A stretch of 64,000 bases of DNA from Cordia subcordata (GCA_028554755.1 JAPTOF010000001.1:6120501-6184500); one strand, 5' to 3'; shown: positions 12,726-24,298, counted from the first letter of the stretch. The notes: a model not told the origin generated them from the sequence alone. Translations and numbers: made by a program.

Positions 12726-13380
12726 GTATATATATGTATATATGTATATGTATATATATATGTATGTATATATATATATGTATATGTACGTATATGTATA
12801 GATATATATAGAGAGAGAGAGAGTTTTTCTACTAAATTTATTGTACTAGAAAATGTAAAATGAAAAATGTTTTTCATCTTCCGAGTGTGGGGTTTAGTTC
12901 CCACAAACTCCAAAGACACCTTAAAATAAATCATTAATCCGCCTCTAACACTACTAGTTTTGATTCTTAAAATTACTTAGCCCTCGTTGATACCATATAC
13001 TAAATCATTGTTTGAGATTGCTGGTTCTTTTTTCCATTCGGGAATATTGGATTAAGGAATTCTTTCCAGAGGTCACTTAATATTTCTACATTGAAGTTGC
13101 CTTGGTATAAAAAAAGTGTCTTTTTCTTTTTAAAAAAATTAATAATGATTCTCTCGTTACTTTTAATAATGAATCAAACTTGAGAAGTCTAGAATAAAAA
13201 AAATACTACTATTGAATTATACCTTTTGTCCATATGAATAAATTATGGTGTTAGTATAAAAAGATATAAGCTAGTTTAAACATTGAGTACAATTAAGTTA
13301 TACCTCTTGTACATATAAATAAAGTGCTAGCATAAAAGATATGAGCTAGCTTAGATATTAATTAGTTGACAAACAGAATA
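12229..13380. other. Gene-free stretch
   Basis: No gene is supported. It includes the TA-rich microsatellite described separately. The open frames near 12370-12561 and 12692-12934 are low-complexity or lack a domain. Confidence 0.4.
12692..12826. repeat. Compound TA/TATG/GA microsatellite
   Basis: A (TA)n run passes into TATG/TATA variants and then a short (GA)n tract. The apparent minus-strand Tyr/Ile/Thr-rich protein here is an artefact of this repeat. Confidence 0.9.
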
Positions 13381-14500
13381 AAGCTGTTTTGGGACAAATG
13401 CTGAAATCGATGCCGATGAGAGTTTTAGATATTTGACGAGATACTAAGCATGACCTACAAATCTTAGCTAGTGGGTTTCCCATTCATGTTCGGTTCGGAA
13501 AGTACGCTAAACAATGGCTTTAAAAGCCACAAAAGAATATATGCCCTAATAAATAATTATATAATTTTCTAAGTTCTTGATGCACATAGAGCTTTTTAAT
13601 TGGACGAATCACAGGTACATCAACTTTTTTCTGGCCTAGGATTGGTCATTTTCGGAAAGGGTATGTCTAGCCTAAGAGACTGATGTTGACTGAATTTTGT
13701 TTAAAGTAGAAGCAGTTTTTAAGTGTTAAAAATGAGGCAAAAGTGCATGAAATGAAAGAAAAGCAAGACAAAGAGCCCCTGCGCGCGCGCACTCTCTCTC
13801 TCTCGTTCTCACAGTCACACACTCACACTCTCGTCTTAATCAACCCCCAGGGACTTGTTAAGGCCGAGATTGAGGAGTAATATTTGTGATAAAATGCTAT
13901 ATAGCTCCGAACTTAAAAATTTTTAATTACAATAGTGATTGATAATATTTACGGTAAGATGATATACAAATCTAAACTTAAAGTTCTTAGTTACAATAAG
14001 TTGTCATTCAACGACTCTGAGTTATAATGATCTAGCTAGGACTTGGCATAAATATACAACCTCTATATAAAAATGGGAAGGAGGCAAAGACTGAAAAACT
14101 GGCAGCACTGGGTATGGACTAACCAAAGCATTTAATTATACTTTGGGATTTAGATCTCCCGATAAATTATCCTATTATTTCATTATGAGAACAATATATC
14201 ATCAATTTACCACCATTAAATTGTTCGTTTGCTCACTCCTTCACTCGTTCACGAAACTTATATATCTATAAAATGTAGTTGATATTGATAAGAAGAAAGT
14301 AAGAGAAAATTGACTGGAAGTATATAACCTTCACTAGGTATGTACTTGCTGTCCCCCTTAACCTTTTATAATGAGAAAAACAAATGAAAAGAAAATTGTT
14401 ATTGGTGAAGTCTAATCAAGCTTTATTAGTTTATAACAATTTGCAACGTGTGACAGTGGCAAAGCTCTTTGAATGGGAATGACTCAAGAAGTGCTTTTCT

Positions 14501-14525
14501 TACCAAAAATGGAAATATTCCCATG
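14501..14525 (+). promoter_or_regulatory. Conserved CArG-plus-palindrome block, CEP unit A
   Basis: TACCAAAAATGGAAATATTC followed by CCATG. CCAAAAATGG fits the MADS-domain CArG consensus CC(A/T)6GG. The overlapping ATGGAAATATTCCCAT is one mismatch from a palindrome. It lies 262 bp upstream of the unit A ATG. The same block is kept in units C, D and E while the surrounding DNA has diverged. Confidence 0.55.
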
Positions 14526-14649
14526 CTTTCCTCCTTTTTAATTTTTTTGCACTAATATCGTACGTACCAGCACGATTTTGTGCACCAATCTTCACTAAGT
14601 TTTTGTCTATAATTTTTTTTTTTAAAAAAAAAATGCCATGTGTGGGACC

Positions 14650-14656
14650 TTTAAAT
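14650..14656 (+). promoter_or_regulatory. TATA-like box of CEP unit A
   Basis: TTTAAAT, followed within 15 bases by AGTAGCTGCC. The paralogues have TTTAAATAGCAGCC at the same place. It lies 131 bp upstream of the ATG, leaving a leader of roughly 100 nt. Confidence 0.5.
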
Positions 14657-14786
14657 GGTCTTAAGTAGCTGCCTTGCTCCGCGATAATAATATCTCAAGC
14701 ATCAGTTTTCATTTCTGCAAGTATTCGTGTTTGCAGTCCCAAGTATTTTTTGCTTTAGCTCACTCGAATCTCTTTACTCATTTTCC

Positions 14787-15038
14787 ATGGCTTCAAATCA
14801 AAAACTTCGTATGCTAGTCTATTATATACTTCTTCTCTTGGTTCTGCAGCAGCAATTTCACTTTATTGCAGCATCAAGGCTAGCAAAATCTTATCCTTGT
14901 GCGAGCAGACCCAAACCTCCATCGACTAACAGCGCCGCGTTCAATCGTTACAAGAAGACGGAGGAGGACGCGTTTAGACCAACCAGTCCAGGACATAGCC
15001 CTGGAATGGGACACCAAGCTCCACCGCACGCACACTGA
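14787..15038 (+). CDS. CEP: CEP family peptide precursor, copy A
   Basis: This encodes an 83-residue secreted precursor. Residues 1-30 start MASNQKLRML and continue into a Leu-rich helix, forming a signal peptide. Residues 31-61 are a variable spacer. Residues 62-76 are the CEP domain, AFRPTSPGHSPGMGH, and seven more residues follow. The domain matches the family pattern FRPTxPGxSPGxGH. In known CEPs the 15-mer is excised in the secretory path, its prolines are hydroxylated, and it is perceived by CEPR-type leucine-rich-repeat kinases in nitrogen-demand and root signalling. The start is the ATG in TTTTCCATGGCTTC, kept in C, D and E; no in-frame upstream ATG is needed. It is a single exon, as usual. 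Family assignment is firm; the biological role here is inferred. Confidence 0.9.
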   Translation: MASNQKLRMLVYYILLLLVLQQQFHFIAASRLAKSYPCASRPKPPSTNSAAFNRYKKTEEDAFRPTSPGHSPGMGHQAPPHAH

Positions 15039-15052
15039 CCACTGGCTAGTCT

Positions 15053-15144
15053 GGCCGTGCTTATTTGGGTGTTTATAAGTTATTCTACCGGCTTTTCACA
15101 GAAAATGTTTATCAGCATGTAAAATATATAAGCACGGAACACCC
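15053..15144. mobile_element. Short MITE in the 3' region of CEP copy A
   Basis: It starts GGCCGTGCTTATTTGGGTG and ends AAGCACGGAACACCC, an imperfect inverted repeat of about 90 bp. The homologous position after copy B carries a relative (16726-16840). The position after copy C has none. Insertion therefore preceded the A/B duplication. Confidence 0.5.
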
Positions 15145-15662
15145 TCGTAATCTAGATGGCATCGATCCTATATATGTTTGCTGCTTGGCGAATATTATAT
15201 TTTGTGATTCATGCGATGGATAAATAAATAATGTCAAGGGAGACATGTCTCTCTCTTGATCTTGTCGAATCCATTTGTTATTTCATTTTTCTGTGTTTCT
15301 TCTTTTGTGGTTTTGGTAGTTCTATGGTCTCAAGTGTATTTCATGGACGAAACAAAAAACTTCCAGCTTTTTGTTGTTTTTTTTGTGAAGTATTCGATTT
15401 GACAATGACTATTTGTTTGCTAAGATAATAGTAGGTCGGTCATGTTCCAATGACATTCAGGCCCCTTGATTTTGGAGTGACTTTTATGTCTTGCAGAACT
15501 ACTTCTTAATTTACATCTTTTCAGACAATTATCAACTTAACTATCATACTTCATACCCAAAATACATATAAAGATCAAAAACTATCAGGACTTCAACTAT
15601 ATACATTTACAGTACTTCAATTTGTGATCATTGTCTTCTGATAAGTAAAGAGAAATAACTAT

Positions 15663-15781
15663 GAGGGTGTTTGGCTTTGCTTATTTTAGGTGCTTATAAG
15701 CACCTAAAAAAAGCACTCTCTCACATGTTTTTTACTATTTAAGTGTTTATAAACACCAAATAAGTAAAGCCAAACACCCTC
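15663..15781. mobile_element. Small stem-loop MITE, copy 2
   Basis: A 119-bp near-perfect hairpin, GAGGGTGTTTGGCTTTGC to CCAAACACCCTC, flanked by TAT on both sides. It is a close relative of 2183-2302. Confidence 0.8.
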
Positions 15782-15797
15782 TATATCCTATAGGAGT

Positions 15798-15799
15798 TA

Positions 15800-15853
<54 letters not shown>
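15798..15853. repeat. (ATT)n microsatellite
   Basis: About 18 ATT trinucleotides in a row, directly downstream of the stem-loop MITE. Confidence 0.95.
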
Positions 15854-15855
<2 letters not shown>

Positions 15856-16478
15856 AATAACCATACAATGCAAGATTGCTTAACAGTTTACTTTTGTCAT
15901 TTTTATGAGTAGGAAGTTTAGTATCTAAATTTTGTTAATTAGAATCGCATAACCTATTTTTCGTTGTCTTGTCAGTATATAAATATATCGTCTCTCTATA
16001 TATTAGCTTGGGCAAGAACGAACAATAGACAAAAGAACTGATACCCTAATAATAAATTTCTCAAGTCCTCATCATGCGCATATATTTTCTTTATTAAATA
16101 AACAGAAGGACGTTAACCTTTTCTTTTTTTCTCTCTTTTTTTTTTTTTTTTTGGTTTGGGTTGGGGGGAGGTTCGGTACGTAGAACCTGAAAGAAGTAAA
16201 TATACATGGGACAGGGTGTAGATTGAGCAACTCCTGGAGAGTAATATGCATGAAGTATACAATGGGAGAGTTTATTTTATATTTAATTATTATTAATGAT
16301 ACAAACGAGATGGATTTGTAGATATACCACTAAGGAATGACAAATTAATTATAAATAACAAGAATTAGAACCCGAATCCAAAATTTCTGCAAGCATCTGT
16401 GTTTTCCAGTCCCAAGTCTTGTATCTCTATACAATCATTTGCAGCTTTAACTCACTCGAATAACTTCATTCATTTTCC

Positions 16479-16719
16479 CTGGCTTCAAATCAAAAACTTC
16501 ATGTGCAGCTAGCCTTTTGTATACTACTTCTCAGGGTTCTGCAGCAGCACTTTCGCTTTATTGCAGCGGCATAATTTTATCCTAGTTCTGTGAGCAGATC
16601 ACGTAAACCTCCATCAACTAACTGCGCTTCTTTCAATCGTTACAAGAAGATGGAGGAGGACGCCTTTAGGCCATAGACCTGGAATGGGACACCAAGGTCC
16701 ACCGCACGGGCTCCGACAG
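16479..16719 (+). pseudogene. CEP precursor pseudogene, copy B
   Basis: A clear CEP relative aligned to copies A and C from first to last codon. The ATG is CTG (16479-16481, in TTTTCCCTGGCTTC). In the same frame the product begins LASNQKL and then meets TAA soon after the signal-peptide region, where about 11 nt are missing compared with C. A second deletion of 14 nt removes the centre of the CEP domain, leaving TTTAGGCCATAG, so the frame reads AFRP then stop. Downstream GGAATGGGACACC still matches the end of the domain. The conserved CArG block is not visible upstream. Three independent lesions make a functional precursor very unlikely. Confidence 0.9.
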
Positions 16720-16725
16720 CCAGTT

Positions 16726-16840
16726 TGGCCATACTTATTTGCGTGTTGATAAGCAATTTCTGCCAGCTTTTCACAAAAAATGTTTATTAGCATCCAAAAT
16801 ATTTTCTACTAGCATCCAAAAAAAGCACGGCCTAACACCC
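16726..16840. mobile_element. Short MITE in the 3' region of CEP copy B
   Basis: This is the counterpart of 15053-15144, from GGCCATACTTATTTGCGTG to AAAGCACGGCCTAACACCC, with a partial internal duplication of AGCATCCAAAA. Confidence 0.5.
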
Positions 16841-18697
16841 TCGGAATCTAGATGGCACCGATCCCATATATTTTTGTGGCTTGGCGAATATTATATTTTA
16901 TGATTCATTAGATGGATAAATAAATCATGTCAAGGGAAATAGATCTCTTTCTTGATCTTGTAGAATCATATACCCATTTGTTATTCCATATTTACAATGT
17001 TTAATTCTTCTTTCGTGGTTTGATAGCTCAATGGTTTCAAGTGAGTTTGCATGGATCAAACAAAACTCTCCAGCTCTTTATTGTTCTTTTCGTGAACTAC
17101 TAGACTTGACGATGACTATTTGTTTGCTAGGATAATATTAGATCGGTCATCTTCCAATGATATTTGGGCCTCTGATCTTGGAGTGACTTCATCGTCTAGT
17201 TTGCAGGGCCGCATCTTTACATCAATCCTTTCAGACAATTATCCACTTAACTATCATATCCAAATTAATTGCACTCGTGACTCTAAGAAATCTATTTAAT
17301 TTAAGAAATTTATTTTTGATTTTTCAGTCAGTGGGGACTGTATTTGCACATTTTCCCAAATAAGAGAGGGAATGTGCATCACTTTTTTATTAAAATCAAG
17401 GAGGCTATTTTCACCCAAATTACTTATTCTTTTTGTTTGTTGACAAGTCAAATTACAAAAGTACATTTTTACCCTCTGGTTATCTCTAGCAAGAAAATAA
17501 CAATGGGTATGAGTGTGCAATTTTTTTTTTCCTTTTTTAAACAACAGGGATATCAATGAATTTTGAAATTACAAAGACTTTTTTATACATGCAACTTTAT
17601 CAAAACACTAGGATAAAATTTGTTTCGCTACTCTATACTAAAAGAATCTATTTATAAACCTCATAACTGTGTAAGGATAGAGAAGTAAACTAATAATTAA
17701 GTAGAGAAACTAATAAGGAAACTCAGAAACTAGGTTAATTAGGAAAACCTGTCTAGCTGATTTAAGTCAAGCCTGAACTTGTCATTTTCATTAATAAGGC
17801 GTTTAACGAATTTTGTTAATTAGAATGGTATAATCTGTTTCCCGTTGTCTTGTCAATATATAAATAAATCATATCTTTTAGCTTGGGCGAGAGCAAACAA
17901 TAGCTTAAAAAGCAACAAAAGAATTGATACCCTAATAATAAATTTCTCCGTTCCTCATGTGCGTATATTTTATTTATTAAATAATCAGAAGGGCATCAAT
18001 TATTTGGCGGTTTGTAGCCCAACAGATTTGGGACTAGTATTTCCTTAAAGAAAAAAGAGGCGTTGATGTTGATTTAATTGTGCTTATTAACTGGAAGCAA
18101 TTTTTTAGTGTCAAAAAAGGAGGCAAAAGTGCATAAAAGCAAGCAAGACACGTAGGCCTCTGTGCACGCGTTCCGGAGGCGGACAATTAAAGGACGGCTG
18201 TTATTCTTGGAGTAAAATTATCGTTTAACTAATAATTTATTTTTAACATTAATGTAATATAAAGTTGTATCTTCACTAATTTATTATTTTCAAATTTTAA
18301 ATATAAAAAAATTAAAATATCAGAATATTAAAATAAAACATTAATTGAAAATTTCAATATTCTCTTCCTACGTATGTGTATTTTTCTTGTTTATATATAT
18401 ATTTTTTTCCAGACAAGTTCACTATCAATTTGCTGGTCCGACTTGTAAATGCATGCAACTTGGAGAACTAAAAATATACATATAGGTTGGCGTGTAAATA
18501 ATTGAGCACTATGTATTGAAGTATTGAAGTGTAATGCATCATGTGGAGAACTATCTTATAGATTTCAAAATTTAATTATTAGTGATACGAAAGAGTGTTG
18601 GATATATATATACCATTAAGGAATGATAAATTAATTATCAATGGCAAGAAATTAAACTCCGAATCCAACATAATTAAAAAAAAAGTTCTGAGGCTAG

Positions 18698-18739
<42 letters not shown>

Positions 18740-19435
18740 TTTGCATTTAGGTTTTAAATAATCTTAACAGCACGTAACGGGAGGATATTGAAAGAACTTG
18801 CAATGCCTGGGATACAAAATAAGAATACCAAACTGCAAAATGACACCTTACTCAGATTGCAAAAAGGACTTTACAAAATATGAGACAAAAAATCATCTAG
18901 CAGATCTCTCGTAAGCTGAGTGGAAGAGCATTTTTGCTTATAAAAGTCTAGTTAATTAAGCATATATTATTGCGGCAAACTGCTAAATAAGAAAGCAAAT
19001 CCAAATCAACTTGTTCTTTCTGAAATCTAATCAAACCCCATATATTTTTTTGTTGATTGTGGCCCGTATTATTGAGCAACAAAAAGAGTAAATGGCCTTA
19101 TTAGCAAGTTATTTCATTAGCTTGTTACTATAATAGCACATACTTAATATATTGTCTTATTTGAGTGGTATACTGTTTAAAAAATTTGTGTACTATAAAT
19201 AGGGACTAGGATATTGTATTATGTGTTGGGGATACCAAAGTGAAAAGCTTTATAATATTCGCTAATCCATAGTAAAATTATTCTCTACAGCCCGTAGATG
19301 TAGGCTTTAGGGCCAAACTACCTAAATTCTCTTGCGTCTTTCCTTCTCTTGTTCTTCGTTTATGCGTGTTTTTCCCTAACATTTTTGTTTATTGATCTAT
19401 AAGAATTTTGATGAGCAACTATCGGAAAGTTCTCT
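16841..19435. other. Inter-CEP spacer (3' of B, upstream of C)
   Basis: No further gene is supported. The left part matches the 3' flank of copy A. Positions 17590-17760 resemble the LTR-like sequence at 8030-8190 (CATTTATAAGCCTCATAACT). Positions 17790-18180 match the upstream repeat blocks of the array, and 18880-18950 carries the GACAAAAAATCATC block. Confidence 0.5.
18699..18735. repeat. (AT)n microsatellite
   Basis: An uninterrupted TA run of about 36 bp in the spacer upstream of CEP copy C. Confidence 0.9.
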
Positions 19436-20263
19436 CACTACAAAAAATGATACCAGCAATTACATATAGTTTAATCTCTAGTTATGATTAAAAATGTAAT
19501 TAAAAAAATTCGCTACACTTGCTACAAGTGTAACTAATATTGATGCAACAAAAAATATTGCTACACTTAAAAAAATATAGCTAAGGTTTAATACATTTGA
19601 CAGTGTAACTAATATTAGTTACAATTTAAAATGTAGGTAAAATTTACTACACTTTCAAGTGTGTGTATATATACACACACACATGTGTGTGTGTGAAAAA
19701 AAAAATTAAAATTAAAATTAGAATAAAACTTTGAACTGTAATAGTCCGATTTGTATAAAAATTGGATTAAGAAAAACCAATAAAGGAGAGTTTTGCCTCA
19801 ATTGGTTTTATATATGATATGGTATTGTAACATTCTCAAATCCATCGATGTGGGACAAAGCATATGCTATAGGCTTTAACTTCATACTTTTAAAGTGTAC
19901 TAAGCAAATGCCACTTGTACTTACCAATTATTTAGCTATACTTGGAAGTGAGACTGATTTAACTACACTTGGAAGTGTAACTTATATAAAAAATTATACA
20001 AAGATATTTTGTTACATTTGTGTAACCATTTCAAAATACTTTTTATATTTCCTTGAAGCGTAACCAAAAATACATAACTATACTTATACTTACTAATTAT
20101 TTAGCTACACTTAGAAGTGTAACTAAATTAGCTACACGTGAAAGTGTAACAAAATAATTGACATATGAAAAATCATACAAAAATATTTTGTTACGCTTAT
20201 TTCTCTACACATATCTCAAGCATAACAGAAAAAATGTAATTACTGAAATAAAATATTGTAGTG
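19436..20263. mobile_element. Short non-autonomous CACTA element in CEP copy C promoter
   Basis: An 828-bp element starting CACTACAAAAAATG and ending ATATTGTAGTG, flanked by a perfect TCT duplication (19433-19435 and 20264-20266). The termini share about 28 bp with a few mismatches, including CAGxAATTACAT inside both ends. Subterminal CTACACTT/AAGTGTAAC repeats lie in both orientations. This is the standard CACTA layout (CACTA ends, 3-bp target duplication, subterminal repeats) without a transposase. It sits about 180 bp upstream of the copy C ATG and only 28 bp before the conserved CArG block. Confidence 0.9.
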
Positions 20264-20291
20264 TCTGGACAAATCTGGAAGTGCTTATTCT

Positions 20292-20315
20292 CACCAAAAA
20301 TGGAAATATTCCCAC
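20292..20315 (+). promoter_or_regulatory. Conserved CArG-plus-palindrome block, CEP unit C
   Basis: CACCAAAAATGGAAATATTC then CCAC. The CCAAAAATGG core is intact. It lies 131 bp upstream of the ATG and directly downstream of the CACTA insertion, so the insertion separates it from more distal sequence. Confidence 0.55.
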
Positions 20316-20347
20316 TTTCTCTGCTTTTATTACATCAATTATTCGGC

Positions 20348-20361
20348 TTTAAATAGCAGCC
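20348..20361 (+). promoter_or_regulatory. TATA-like box of CEP unit C
   Basis: TTTAAATAGCAGCC, the form shared with unit E. It is 98 bp upstream of the ATG. Confidence 0.55.
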
Positions 20362-20445
20362 CTGCTTGGCCATTGCAAAGCATCATCACTACTCTCTCCA
20401 TTTCTTCTGCAAGCAAATTGTGTGTTTGATCAGTTAAGAAGTTCC

Positions 20446-20709
20446 ATGGCTTCGAATCAAAAACTTGGCATGGTGGCCTTTTATATACTTCTCTTGGTTC
20501 TGCAGCATCAGCAGCAGTTTCACTTTATTGAAGCAGCATCAAGGCCAGCAAAATCTTATCCTAATTCTGTGAGCAGATCACGAAAAGCTCCATCGACTAA
20601 CAGCGCCACGTTCAATCGTTACAAGAAGATGGAGGGAGACGCGTTTAGACCAACCAGTCCAGGCCATAGCCCTGGAATGGGACATGGAGGTCCACCAGGC
20701 GCACACTGA
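20446..20709 (+). CDS. CEP: CEP family peptide precursor, copy C
   Basis: An 87-residue precursor. A signal peptide spans roughly residues 1-31 (MASNQKLGMV, then a Leu-rich helix). A Ser/Pro/Lys-rich spacer follows. The CEP domain is at 66-80, AFRPTSPGHSPGMGH, and a GGPPGAH tail ends the protein. The 15-residue domain is identical to that of copy A although the spacers differ, so both would release the same peptide. The start is the ATG in GTTCCATGGCTTC, aligned with A, D and E. The frame is open somewhat further upstream, but without an ATG. The 3' flank has GATGGATAAATAAATAAAT, giving AATAAA-type polyadenylation signals. A CACTA element sits in the promoter. Confidence 0.9.
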   Translation: MASNQKLGMVAFYILLLVLQHQQQFHFIEAASRPAKSYPNSVSRSRKAPSTNSATFNRYKKMEGDAFRPTSPGHSPGMGHGGPPGAH

Positions 20710-22195
20710 TATATTTGCTAGCTGCTTGGTGAATATATATTATATTTAGTGGTTCATGCTATGGATAAATAAATAAATAGTGTCAAGAGAAAGCTCTCTT
20801 GATCTTGTAGAATCTATTTGCTATTCCACCTTATAATGTTTCTTCTTTCGTGGTTCTGATCTATATAGCTGATCTATGGTTTGAAGTTTACTATATATTG
20901 CATGAATGAATAAAACTACCAGCTTTTATTCTACATTGTTTTTGTGAAGTACTGCAGTTCTGGATTTGCTAATGGCTATTATTCGTTAGCTAGCTTGATG
21001 GATATCGATCAAGTTTCAGTGGTAGGGAAAAAGATATTCAAGTTATTTGCTTTCAGGTATTAGCCTAACCAAGCCCCGCCTTTAGTAATTTTCCTTTTCT
21101 TTTTTCTCTTTTTAGGTTCCTCTGTTAGTTAAGGTTATCGAAAATTAATTATTTTCTGTACAAAATACAATTTATGTTAATAAAAAATTATCTGAAAAAA
21201 CATAATATTTTTATTTTATCCTCCTTTTTTTGTGCATGAATCGTTACTATTTTGGTAGGCGAAAAAAGTAGAAAATTTAAAACATAATATTTTTATATTT
21301 TTTCGGAAAACATGTTTTTGAAACTTTTCAAATCGTGACATAGCCCTTGGGAAGTTTTTCTTATTTTCTTGCCAACCAAAGTGGTGAATATGAATTATGC
21401 AAATAAATTAAAAAAATAAACAAATTAAGTTCTTATTATGTCATTTGGATATTTTCCTAATTAAGGACATAAATGATGTTATACTAAAGTAACTAACTCT
21501 TTTATTAACTTTAATTTTATTCTCTTGGAAAGAGAGGGGAAAAAAAAAAAGAATTGAAGGCCCTTTTGGTCGAAAATCTAAAAATAAAACTTGAATGTCT
21601 TTTTTTCCCTCCAATCACATGGGCGAAACTGGGGTGGGGGGCCCCGAGCCCTGAACTCTTTTTTAAATATAGTTTATATTTAAGCTATTTATTTTCTTCA
21701 CCTTTTGGGTTGCCCCGTCTTTCTAACATCTAAAAAATAAATTACTGAAGTTAATGAGTTATTTAGAATTTTTAGTAAAAAAGAAAGAGAGGTGACACTC
21801 CCTGTAAATTTTATTAATTAAGCAAAATTATATATAACATAAAAGTGGATATTTTAGTTGGGTATTTAAAATTTCAAGTGTCTTGGATTATCTTGTTCAT
21901 CTTTAATGATTTTCATAAATAATATCATCTAACTCTTTGTTGAAAATTTTCAAAATAAAATTTAAGCTTTGCATCATCATAAATGATTTTTTTCTTGGTA
22001 TAACAATATCTTTAATAGGAAAAAAAAAAAAAGAGATAGTTGATAACTTATTATGGATTGATTTCTTATTATTCTTATGCCATGAAATAGCAGCCAGGGG
22101 CGGAGCTGTCCAGATGGTTAGTGGGGGGCACACTTATAAAAAAAATTTATATAAATTAAAAATAATTAGTAAAAATACAAAATAATTAATATTAC

Positions 22196-22264
<69 letters not shown>
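22196..22264. repeat. (AAT)n microsatellite
   Basis: More than 20 consecutive AAT units. Confidence 0.95.
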
Positions 22265-22265
<1 letters not shown>

Positions 22266-22385
22266 TCTTATTACACACAATGAATATAAATAAATAACTC
22301 TTTAACTTATACAACAAACCAAAAACTTATTTATTGCACTATTTTGTTTTACTTTTCTCCCATTTATATTTTCTTTACTGACTCA

Positions 22386-22495
22386 AATTTCTAATTATTT
22401 TTAATTTTTTCGCTTTCCATAACAAACATATTACAAATCTAATTTCTAATTATTTTTAATTTTTTCGCTTTCCATAACAAACATATTACAAATTT
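22386..22495. repeat. 55-bp tandem duplication
   Basis: Two essentially identical 55-bp units start at 22386 and 22441 (AATTTCTAATTATTTTTAAT...). Near identity suggests a recent event. Confidence 0.9.
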
Positions 22496-23734
22496 ATATT
22501 TTTTCCATCACTTGTCACGATTACAAGGGGTGCACGAGGGCGTACCTTTTTCACGAGGGAGTTGCACTTCATAACGATTAGTCTCTCATTTAAAAAATAA
22601 TTAAAAGAACTACAATAATTTTTTTTCCCAAAAGAGCCAGGCCCCTCCAAGCATATGTGCCTCCACCTATCATAACAGCGAGTGCAAATTAAAGGCATTA
22701 ATAAGATATACAGATATGTAATTTATAATCTTTTTTTGGAGTTAATAGATGAGAAATAGTTAGTTCTAATTTGTATATACTCAAATATATGTGGTTCATC
22801 ATACTAATCAGATACTTGCATATATGATTATATATAATGGTGAAATCTTTTTTTGAACTTTGATAGAAAGATTTATATTATTTCCCAACTAGGGTGTTTT
22901 ATCAATAACTTTTTTTGTTAATTTTTGAGTAAAAACATTATTCTCAATTCTATTTTCTCTCTCTCTTTTTTTTTTTTTTGAAAAAACGCACAATGAAAAG
23001 ATATGACTTAATTTCTGTATTTTAATCAACACGAACAAGAAATGTAAAACAACAATTCTACTAAACTAGCCCGTTACTTTTTGGTTGATTTTGTTGCCTT
23101 TAATCAGATAATAACTGCTCAACTGCCTTAAAATGGATACAATTAGTATGACTTAAAAGGGCTGAGAAAGGGATGTCTAGTTAAATGTTACGAGCCCACA
23201 AAAATGAAAAATAATTGCTGAGGAAATGAGAGTAAACAAGGAGCAGAATATAGGATAATTTGGTCCTCGAAAGGTGAGCAACCAATTTGAGTCTGAATCT
23301 GTAAATTTTACCTCTTGAACAAAGATTAGAGTAAAGTTTTTTTTGAAAAAAATTCAAGATTCGATTCTTAAATTTTTATTTTTTATTTTTAGAAAATACT
23401 TCTAAACACAATTAAAAGAATTTGCAAATAAATTTTCCAATATTTATTAACACCGTTTATTCTTAACACAGTCTATTAATAATAGAATATTGTCAACAAG
23501 CAAATATGATTGTCTATTGGAAGAATAATCGGACAGTTCTTTTGTCTCCCGTCGCCACTTCTTTCTTTGTTTCGCGTTAATTTTTACTCTCTCTTTCTTG
23601 ACGCAACAAAAGAATCGATACAATATATAAGATCTTTGGACACAAATTATATCATGCTCTTGTAGAATTGTATTCTTACAAAGTATGGTGTACTCATATT
23701 AAAAAACGGAAAAAAAAAAATCAAATCTATCTTT

Positions 23735-23980
23735 TCCTCTCCTCTCCTTTCTCTCTCTCTTCTATCTCCTCTCCTTCTTCTTTTCTTCTATGATTATCAT
23801 GCCACCACCAAGCTACCATGCCGCGAGGTTCAAGCTCTCTTCGGTGCCATCCTTCTCTCTCTGTTCTCCTTTCTCTTCTCTCTCCTCTCATTTCTCTCTT
23901 CTTTTCTTCTCTCTTTTTCTTCAATCATCACACCACCACTAAGCCACCATGCCGCGAGCTTCAAGCTCTCTTCTGCACCT
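23735..23980. repeat. 131-bp imperfect tandem duplication, pyrimidine-rich
   Basis: Two units of CT-rich sequence, each ending with CCACCATGCCGCGAG-like and TTCAAGCTCTCTTC text. The motif CCATGCCGCGAG recurs at 23816 and 23947, giving a 131-bp period. The overlapping Arg/Glu-rich minus-strand frames are products of the CT tract. Confidence 0.7.
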
Positions 23981-24249
23981 TTTCTCATTGTAGTTTCACG
24001 ATTCTCATGGTGCATTTAATTCAAGATTTAATTACTTAACTCTATATTCACTATTAATGGATGCTCAAGCAATTTCAAACTTTTTAGATTGTGATTCATG
24101 GCAGCACCACCACCACCAAATAAGTCTTCCCGTTGTCGTCTTGTTCATTGTGTGTGAATGTGTGTGTGCGTGTGCATGTTCTGTAAAAGTGTGTGCATAT
24201 GTGTTTGTGTCTCTGTATATGAGAGCCGTGAACAAATAGTTATGGGATA

Positions 24250-24262
24250 ATGAACAAATATT

Positions 24263-24298
<36 letters not shown>

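Larger units (their letters stand above)
20710..23734. other. Gene-free stretch downstream of CEP copy C
   Basis: It begins with the CEP 3' region, then AT-rich sequence with microsatellites. The open frames near 21903-22185 and 22486-22698 have no recognisable domain. The segment 22090-22130 (CAGGGGCGGAGC) resembles common intergenic plant repeat text. No gene is supported. Confidence 0.4.

Noticed and set aside
12692..12934. Minus-strand frame with a YIYIYTYI tail
   Set aside because: It comes from the TA/TATG microsatellite.
14727..14786. N-terminal extension of the CEP copy A frame (20 residues)
   Set aside because: The extension begins at a GTG, not an ATG, and lies in the predicted 5' leader. 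The MASNQKL start is shared by copies C and D (MASNRKL in E).
23727..24039. Arg/Glu-rich minus-strand and Ser/Leu-rich plus-strand frames
   Set aside because: Both arise from the duplicated CT-rich tract.
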